Assembly (NCBI GenBank): GCA_045606045.1
Contig: JAZURE010000018.1
Span: 19,727 to 83,726, forward strand
Reading direction: 5' to 3'
Source: RGIG8748 sp045606045
GTDB taxonomy: Bacteria; Bacillota; Clostridia; UMGS1810
Length of the DNA: 64,000 bases
A model generated the notes under the pieces. That model had not been told where the DNA came from, did not search any database, and saw nothing but the letters and a program-made list of their open reading frames with translations. Both the position numbers and the translations under genes were made by a program. This document shows positions 59,983 through 64,000 of this stretch, piece after piece; positions within the stretch are counted from its first letter, which is position 1, and every line of letters starts with the position of its first letter.

Positions 59983-60220
59983 GTGGAATATGAAGCAAAA
60001 AACATAAATTCTTCACAGAGGCCATACATACGGATAATAAAATGTAACTGTTTGAAAGTAAAAAAACAGCATGGAATACAGAAACAGAAGAAAGGTATTT
60101 TATGGTTAGTGATGTTGCGTAAATCTTTATTATTACAATTTTGATGTAATACTTTTAAATTATATAATAGTAGGCGAAATAATCTTTTTTAACTGTTACA
60201 ATTAAATTATCAGTACAAAT

Positions 60221-60748
60221 ATGAGAGGATTGATAATTATTCGTTACAGCGAAAAATGGAAAAATTGGCTTGCACATATCGATGAAAAAACCTGTATACT
60301 GTGCAAGGAAAAACATGGCAAGATTTATGCAGTTGAGGAAAAGGTGAAGCCCTCGCCGCCGCTTCATTTGTTTTGCAGATGCCGTATTGAGAAATTAAAA
60401 TCGTTATTTGCTGGAGAAGCAACTGACAAAGGGACAGACGGAGCAGATTGGCATCTTAAGTATACCGGAAAGTTGCCGGAATATTATATAAGTAGAATGG
60501 ATGCGAAAAAATTAAGGAGGAATCCTAAAAACAACTATTTGGATGATAGTGCATCGGGTTATATGCTGTACGGTGGGCAATATTTTAACAGAAACGGTCA
60601 TTTGCCTGAAAAGCAGGGCAGAATATGGTATGAAGCCGATATAGATTATATGTCGGGAAAAAGAAATTCTAAAAGAATACTATTTTCTAATGATGGGCTA
60701 ATGTTTATAACCTACGACCATTATCAAACATTTGTAGAAATAAGATAG
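60221..60748 (+). CDS. Barnase-type ribonuclease toxin with MuF-like zinc motif
   Basis: A 175-residue protein of two parts. Residues 10-60 carry CILCKEKHGKIY and PPLHLFCRC, the Cys/His pattern at the C-terminal end of SPP1 gp7/MuF phage head proteins. Residues 75-175 are a barnase-type RNase: DDSASGYMLYGG, YFNRNGHLP, RIWYEADIDY with the catalytic Glu, RNSKRILFS with both catalytic Arg, and TYDHYQTF with the catalytic His. All active-site residues are present. MuF-toxin fusions are known from temperate phages; here the main MuF domain and all other phage genes are missing. The start is uncertain (no clear ribosome site). The barstar gene follows 11 bases later. Confidence 0.85.
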   Translation: MRGLIIIRYSEKWKNWLAHIDEKTCILCKEKHGKIYAVEEKVKPSPPLHLFCRCRIEKLKSLFAGEATDKGTDGADWHLKYTGKLPEYYISRMDAKKLRRNPKNNYLDDSASGYMLYGGQYFNRNGHLPEKQGRIWYEADIDYMSGKRNSKRILFSNDGLMFITYDHYQTFVEIR

Positions 60749-60759
60749 GAGAAATAGCA

Positions 60760-61035
60760 ATGACTGAATTAAAATTAGATTTCAGTAACGTAAAACATTT
60801 TGGCGATATTCATAAAATAATGAGAGAAGCGTTTGCTTTTCCTGATTATTATGGTGAAAATTTAGATGCACTATGGGACTGCATGAGAGACTATTGTGAA
60901 TATGAACTCCATGTGATTGTTAGCGGTCTTGAACAGCTTTCGGTAGACTACAAGGATTATATGGGTAAAGTATTTAAGGTGTTTAACGATGTTCATGACG
61001 AATGCAATGTTTTTACTTTTGAGATTTTAGATTAG
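60760..61035 (+). CDS. Barstar-family immunity protein
   Basis: A 91-residue inhibitor of barnase-type RNases. The helix FPDYYGENLDALWDCM (residues 26-41) holds the Tyr, Asn, Trp and Asp that plug the RNase active site in barstar, and the length is typical. Its ATG follows AGGAG and is 11 bases after the toxin stop: a toxin/immunity cassette. A hairpin terminator follows. Confidence 0.93.
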   Translation: MTELKLDFSNVKHFGDIHKIMREAFAFPDYYGENLDALWDCMRDYCEYELHVIVSGLEQLSVDYKDYMGKVFKVFNDVHDECNVFTFEILD

Positions 61036-61046
61036 TTAAAGACGTT

Positions 61047-61074
61047 GTGCCACTTGGGAACGCATTTTTGGCAC
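61047..61074. repeat. Single GTGCC...GGCAC repeat unit
   Basis: GTGCCACTTGGGAACGC followed by a T run and TTGGCAC: a one-unit relative of the tandem element at 4409-4473. Confidence 0.6.
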
Positions 61075-61094
61075 TCTTTAATAGATGATTTAAA

Positions 61095-61126
61095 AGGAGC
61101 AATTTCAATACTTCGAAATTGCTCCT
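61095..61126 (+). terminator. Intrinsic terminator after barstar
   Basis: AGGAGCAATTTC and GAAATTGCTCCT, a 12-pair stem, then CATTTTG. Confidence 0.78.
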
Positions 61127-61134
61127 CATTTTGT

Positions 61135-61163
61135 TTGACATTATTATAATAAAATTGTATACT
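61135..61163 (+). promoter_or_regulatory. fic promoter
   Basis: TTGACA at 61135-61140, 17-base spacer, TATACT at 61158-61163; a near copy lies at 59947-59975. Confidence 0.82.
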
Positions 61164-61196
61164 TTAAATATAAGATGTGGGTTTCGGAGGTTTATT

Positions 61197-61802
61197 ATGG
61201 CTTTAGAGAATAAACTTAATATAACAGATTCGGCTGAGCTCTTCCGTGAAGAAGAAAGAATCAGTAAGAAAAAAGCTGTTGAGCTTTACGATGAAGGCTT
61301 GCTTGACGGACTTGAGGCGGATAGTTTTTCTTCCCTCAGCTTCATTCATAAATATTTGTTCGATGAGATTTATGCGTTTGCAGGTGAAATCAGGGATGTG
61401 AACATTGCAAAGGCAGGTTTTCGCTTTGCACCTGTAATGTATCTTGAAGGTGCTCTGGAGCATGTATGCAACATGCCGCAGACAACCTTTGACGAAATTA
61501 TTGAAAAATATGTAGAAATGAATATTGCCCACCCATTCAGAGAAGGCAACGGCAGGGCGACACGTATTTGGCTTGATTTAATCCTAAAAAAAGAACTCGG
61601 CAAAGTGATAGACTGGAGCAGGGTTTCAAAAGAGGACTATCTTCTTGCTATGGAACGCAGCCCTATTAAAGACATCGAAATCAAGCATATTTTGAAAGAG
61701 GCTTTGACTGATAGGATTAAAGACAGAGAGCTTTATATGAAAGGCATAGACAATAGCTATCATTATGAAGGATATACAGCATTTAGGACTGAAGAGCTTT
61801 GA
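61197..61802 (+). CDS. Fic-domain protein (AMP transferase)
   Basis: A 201-residue Fic/DOC-family protein that would transfer AMP from ATP to a hydroxyl of a target protein. The catalytic motif HPFREGNGR (near residue 110) is intact with the active His. FAGEIRDVNIAKAGFRFAP before it is the usual flap region. I see no certain inhibitory (S/T)xxxE(G/N) helix; no separate antitoxin gene is evident. ATG at 61197 after CGGAGG; the longer in-frame reading from 61119 runs through promoter and terminator. Next to the barnase/barstar pair, it forms a small toxin/defence-like island. Confidence 0.9.
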   Translation: MALENKLNITDSAELFREEERISKKKAVELYDEGLLDGLEADSFSSLSFIHKYLFDEIYAFAGEIRDVNIAKAGFRFAPVMYLEGALEHVCNMPQTTFDEIIEKYVEMNIAHPFREGNGRATRIWLDLILKKELGKVIDWSRVSKEDYLLAMERSPIKDIEIKHILKEALTDRIKDRELYMKGIDNSYHYEGYTAFRTEEL

Positions 61803-61834
61803 TGTTTGGTGACATGATTTTTTGCACTATTTTA

Positions 61835-61868
61835 AAAGGACAATTTCACTTGGGTGAGATTGTCCTTT
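61835..61868 (+). terminator. Intrinsic terminator after fic
   Basis: AAAGGACAAT and ATTGTCCTTT with an inner CAC/GTG pairing, followed by CTTT. Confidence 0.78.
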
Positions 61869-61906
61869 CTTTACATATTCTTAAGATTTGTTTTACAATA
61901 TTTAAG

Positions 61907-61935
61907 TTGTTTATTTACCCCTTCGGTTTTATAAT
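61907..61935 (+). promoter_or_regulatory. Na/Pi cotransporter promoter
   Basis: TTGTTT at 61907-61912, 17-base spacer, TATAAT at 61930-61935. Confidence 0.7.
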
Positions 61936-61966
61936 AAATATAGAAAAACATGAAGGGAATGACAAA

Positions 61967-63721
61967 ATGAATTTTTTTGATGTACTAACACTTATCGGCG
62001 GTCTGTGCCTCTTCCTTTTTGGTATGAGTGTCATGGGCGATGCGCTCGAAAGAAGAGCAGGAAGCAAGCTCAGCGCAATTATAGGCAAGCTTACCACAAA
62101 CAAGCTTGCAGGCTTTCTTACAGGTCTTGGAGTTACTGCCATAATACAGAGTTCCTCTGCAACCACGGTTATGGCTGTAGGCTTTGTAAACTCGGGTCTT
62201 ATGACCTTAAGGCAGTCCATAGGCATAATCATGGGTGCAAACATAGGTACCACGGTAACTGCGTGGATATTAAGCCTTGGCGGTATAGAGAGTTCAAACT
62301 TTGTAGTGCAGCTTTTTAAACCTATGTCCTTTACTCCCGTACTTGCGCTTATAGGTATAGCTTTTTATATGTTTGGAAAAAGCAGCAAGAAAAAGGATAC
62401 AGGTACAATTTTCCTTGGATTTGCGGTACTTATGTTTGGTATGGATATAATGTCGGGCGCAGTAGCAGGTCTTAAGGAGGTACCGCAGTTCAGAGAGCTT
62501 TTTGTTATGTTTACAAACCCCATTCTGGGTGTTCTTGCAGGTGCAATACTTACGGCAATCATTCAGTCCAGTTCCGCATCGGTTGGTATACTGCAGGCAC
62601 TTACCGTAACAGGACAGATTACCTATGGTGCGGCTTTCCCTATCATAATGGGCCAGAATATAGGTACATGTATTACGGCAATTCTCTCATCGTTTGGTAC
62701 AAACAGAAATGCCAAGAGAGTTGCACTTGCACATCTCTCATTCAATGTTTTAGGTACTATCATACTGCTTGTGGCTCTCTATGTTGTGAAAGCTATATTT
62801 GAGCCTGCAATTCTCGGAGTTTCCGCTACTCACTTTGGCATAGCTGTAAGCCATAGCGTATTTAATGTTGTCTGTACAGCAATACTTCTGCCTATGTCTT
62901 CTATTCTTGAAAAGCTTGTATGTAAGCTTGTTCCCGATGCCAAGACGGAGGAGGTCAATACCGAGCTTGACGAAAGGCTTCTTGCAACACCTGCACTTGC
63001 TCTTGATACCTGCCGCAGGTACACCGAAGAAATGGCAAAGCATTCTGTAAAGGCTTTGGAAATGAGTATTAAATCGCTTTCACAGTATAATAGTGCCGAC
63101 GCAGAAGAAATAAGAGAATTGGAAGATAAGGCAGACCACTATGAAGATATCATAGGCAACTACCTTGTTAAGCTCTCTGCACACCATCCAAGCGACAGCG
63201 AAAGTGCGGAGGCAGCCAGATTATTAAGACTTATAGGTGATTTTGAGCGTATATCCGACCATGCGGTAAATATTCTGGAATCCGCCGAAGAGCTTCGCGA
63301 AAAGGAAATATCATTTACCGATGTTGCACGAAATGAACTTGAAGCTCTTAAAGGCGCTGTAATCGAAATATCTTCTCTTGCACTAAACGCATTTTTAACA
63401 AAGGATGTAAATGCCGCTTTCGATGTTGAGCCTCTTGAGGAGATAATAGACAGACTTAAGGAAAAAATGCGCGCAAACCACATAGCAAGGCTCCAGCAGG
63501 GCAACTGCGGCATAGAGGTAGGCTTTGTGTGGAATGACCTTATAACAAATATGGAAAGAATATCCGACCATTGCTCTAATATCTCGGGTTGTATATTGGA
63601 AACCTCGCACCATAACCTCAATATGCATGAAAGCCTGAGGGTTTTAAAAGCCGACAGCGAGGAATTCAAGAAAAAATTCAGTTATTATGCAGAAAAGTAT
63701 ATGATAAGAACAATGTTGTAA
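61967..63721 (+). CDS. Na+/phosphate cotransporter with PhoU domain
   Basis: A 584-residue membrane protein of the NptA/YjbB family. Two inverted Na_Pi_cotrans repeats (about residues 1-310) each contain the QSSSAT/QSSSAS signature (VTAIIQSSSATTVMAVGFVNSG and ILTAIIQSSSASVGIL) and a GANIGTT/GQNIGTC motif. A C-terminal PhoU-like helical domain (residues 340-580) with ERISDHAVNI and ERISDHCSNI metal-binding signatures follows. It moves phosphate with Na+, import or export not decidable. The ATG at 61967 follows AAGGGA and its own promoter; an upstream in-frame extension is rejected. Confidence 0.92.
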   Translation: MNFFDVLTLIGGLCLFLFGMSVMGDALERRAGSKLSAIIGKLTTNKLAGFLTGLGVTAIIQSSSATTVMAVGFVNSGLMTLRQSIGIIMGANIGTTVTAWILSLGGIESSNFVVQLFKPMSFTPVLALIGIAFYMFGKSSKKKDTGTIFLGFAVLMFGMDIMSGAVAGLKEVPQFRELFVMFTNPILGVLAGAILTAIIQSSSASVGILQALTVTGQITYGAAFPIIMGQNIGTCITAILSSFGTNRNAKRVALAHLSFNVLGTIILLVALYVVKAIFEPAILGVSATHFGIAVSHSVFNVVCTAILLPMSSILEKLVCKLVPDAKTEEVNTELDERLLATPALALDTCRRYTEEMAKHSVKALEMSIKSLSQYNSADAEEIRELEDKADHYEDIIGNYLVKLSAHHPSDSESAEAARLLRLIGDFERISDHAVNILESAEELREKEISFTDVARNELEALKGAVIEISSLALNAFLTKDVNAAFDVEPLEEIIDRLKEKMRANHIARLQQGNCGIEVGFVWNDLITNMERISDHCSNISGCILETSHHNLNMHESLRVLKADSEEFKKKFSYYAEKYMIRTML

Positions 63722-63747
63722 AGTGTAAATTTTACAATTCGCTTCAC

Positions 63748-63972
63748 CGGAGGTTATCCAATCGTTGCCCGATGCGTATTTCAAGAACATATGTCTTAAA
63801 TCTACGCAAAAACGGAGCCGCACTGACTCGCTCACTCAGAGCTCGGCAGTGCTAAAATTACCGAACCGCAGCGGAAATTGATTTTCGGTAATTTTGCTCC
63901 GCTTTTTTGCTTGATTTAAGGCATCTGTTTTACCTTGAAATACGCAATGTGCAACTTATCGGATAACCTCCG
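63748..63972. mobile_element. MITE-like element with ~55-bp inverted arms
   Basis: The left arm (63748-63802) starts CGGAGGTTATCC and includes TGCGTATTTCAAG and CTTAAATC; the right arm (63913-63972) is its inverted near copy, ending GGATAACCTCCG. Between them lie a 12-pair hairpin AAAATTACCGAA/TTCGGTAATTTT and GGAGC/GCTCC followed by a T run, which may also terminate transcription of the cotransporter gene. No ORF fits. Related sequence continues to the window end, and a further copy of one arm lies at 46391. Confidence 0.68.
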
Positions 63973-64000
63973 CTGTGCGCTCGCACAATATGCGGTATCC

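Overview
The window looks like a chromosomal segment of an anaerobic, Gram-positive, moderately AT-rich Firmicute of the class Clostridia. The signs are sigma-A type promoters with 17-base spacers, strong AGGAGG ribosome sites, a T-box leader, an LtaS-type enzyme, S-layer homology domains, a PerR/rubrerythrin oxygen-defence pair, an indolepyruvate:ferredoxin oxidoreductase and a B. subtilis-like elongator tRNA-Met. The species cannot be named from this sequence alone.

Layout. 1-4.4 kb: a peptide-maturation and export locus with a gene cut by the left edge, a PqqD-like protein, an S26-type peptidase and an ABC exporter, then a separate consensus-promoter unit encoding a secreted protein and a 56-residue RiPP-like precursor. 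4.6-12 kb: PHP phosphatase, GGDEF protein, pyruvate kinase, two zinc-ribbon membrane proteins, an HPr-kinase-like protein and an SLH protein. 12-18 kb: HU, an FAD oxidoreductase, pyridoxal kinase, IlvE and DAHP synthase behind an aromatic-rich attenuator peptide. 17.8-18.4 kb: a structured non-coding RNA and a type I toxin-antitoxin locus. 18.4-29.3 kb: uvrB-uvrA-FHA-ftsW, an acyl-CoA synthetase behind a 20-bp palindrome, a putP-like symporter and a YitT protein. 29.4-37.6 kb, minus strand: ppa, pheT, pheS, a DUF896 gene and a four-gene envelope polysaccharide group. 37.6-42.9 kb: perR and rubrerythrin sharing one operator type, lipoproteins, an SPFH protein and an LtaS-like enzyme. 42.9-49 kb: tRNA-Met, a small inverted-repeat element abutting metF, two COG0523 GTPases, a second copy of the non-coding RNA, an MFS transporter and its divergent AraC regulator. 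50-57.8 kb: a T-box (likely tyrosine) operon of symporter, CoA ligase, iorA, iorB, paaK and an ACT protein. 57.8-64 kb: a BspA-like leucine-rich-repeat protein with a long leader, a MuF-barnase/barstar pair, a Fic protein, a Na/Pi cotransporter and an inverted-repeat element at the right edge.

How the parts work together. Aromatic amino acids recur: DAHP synthase carries a Tyr/Phe-rich leader peptide with an intrinsic terminator. Separately, a T-box with a probable UAC specifier controls genes that could turn aryl acids into aryl-CoA and then arylpyruvates. The most novel-looking items are two paralogous ~160-nt RNAs with near-identical promoters and covarying helices, the RiPP-like precursor unit beside PqqD/peptidase/exporter genes, the convergent type I toxin locus, and the orphan MuF-barnase/barstar cassette. 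All functional statements come from reading the sequence; no database search was run.
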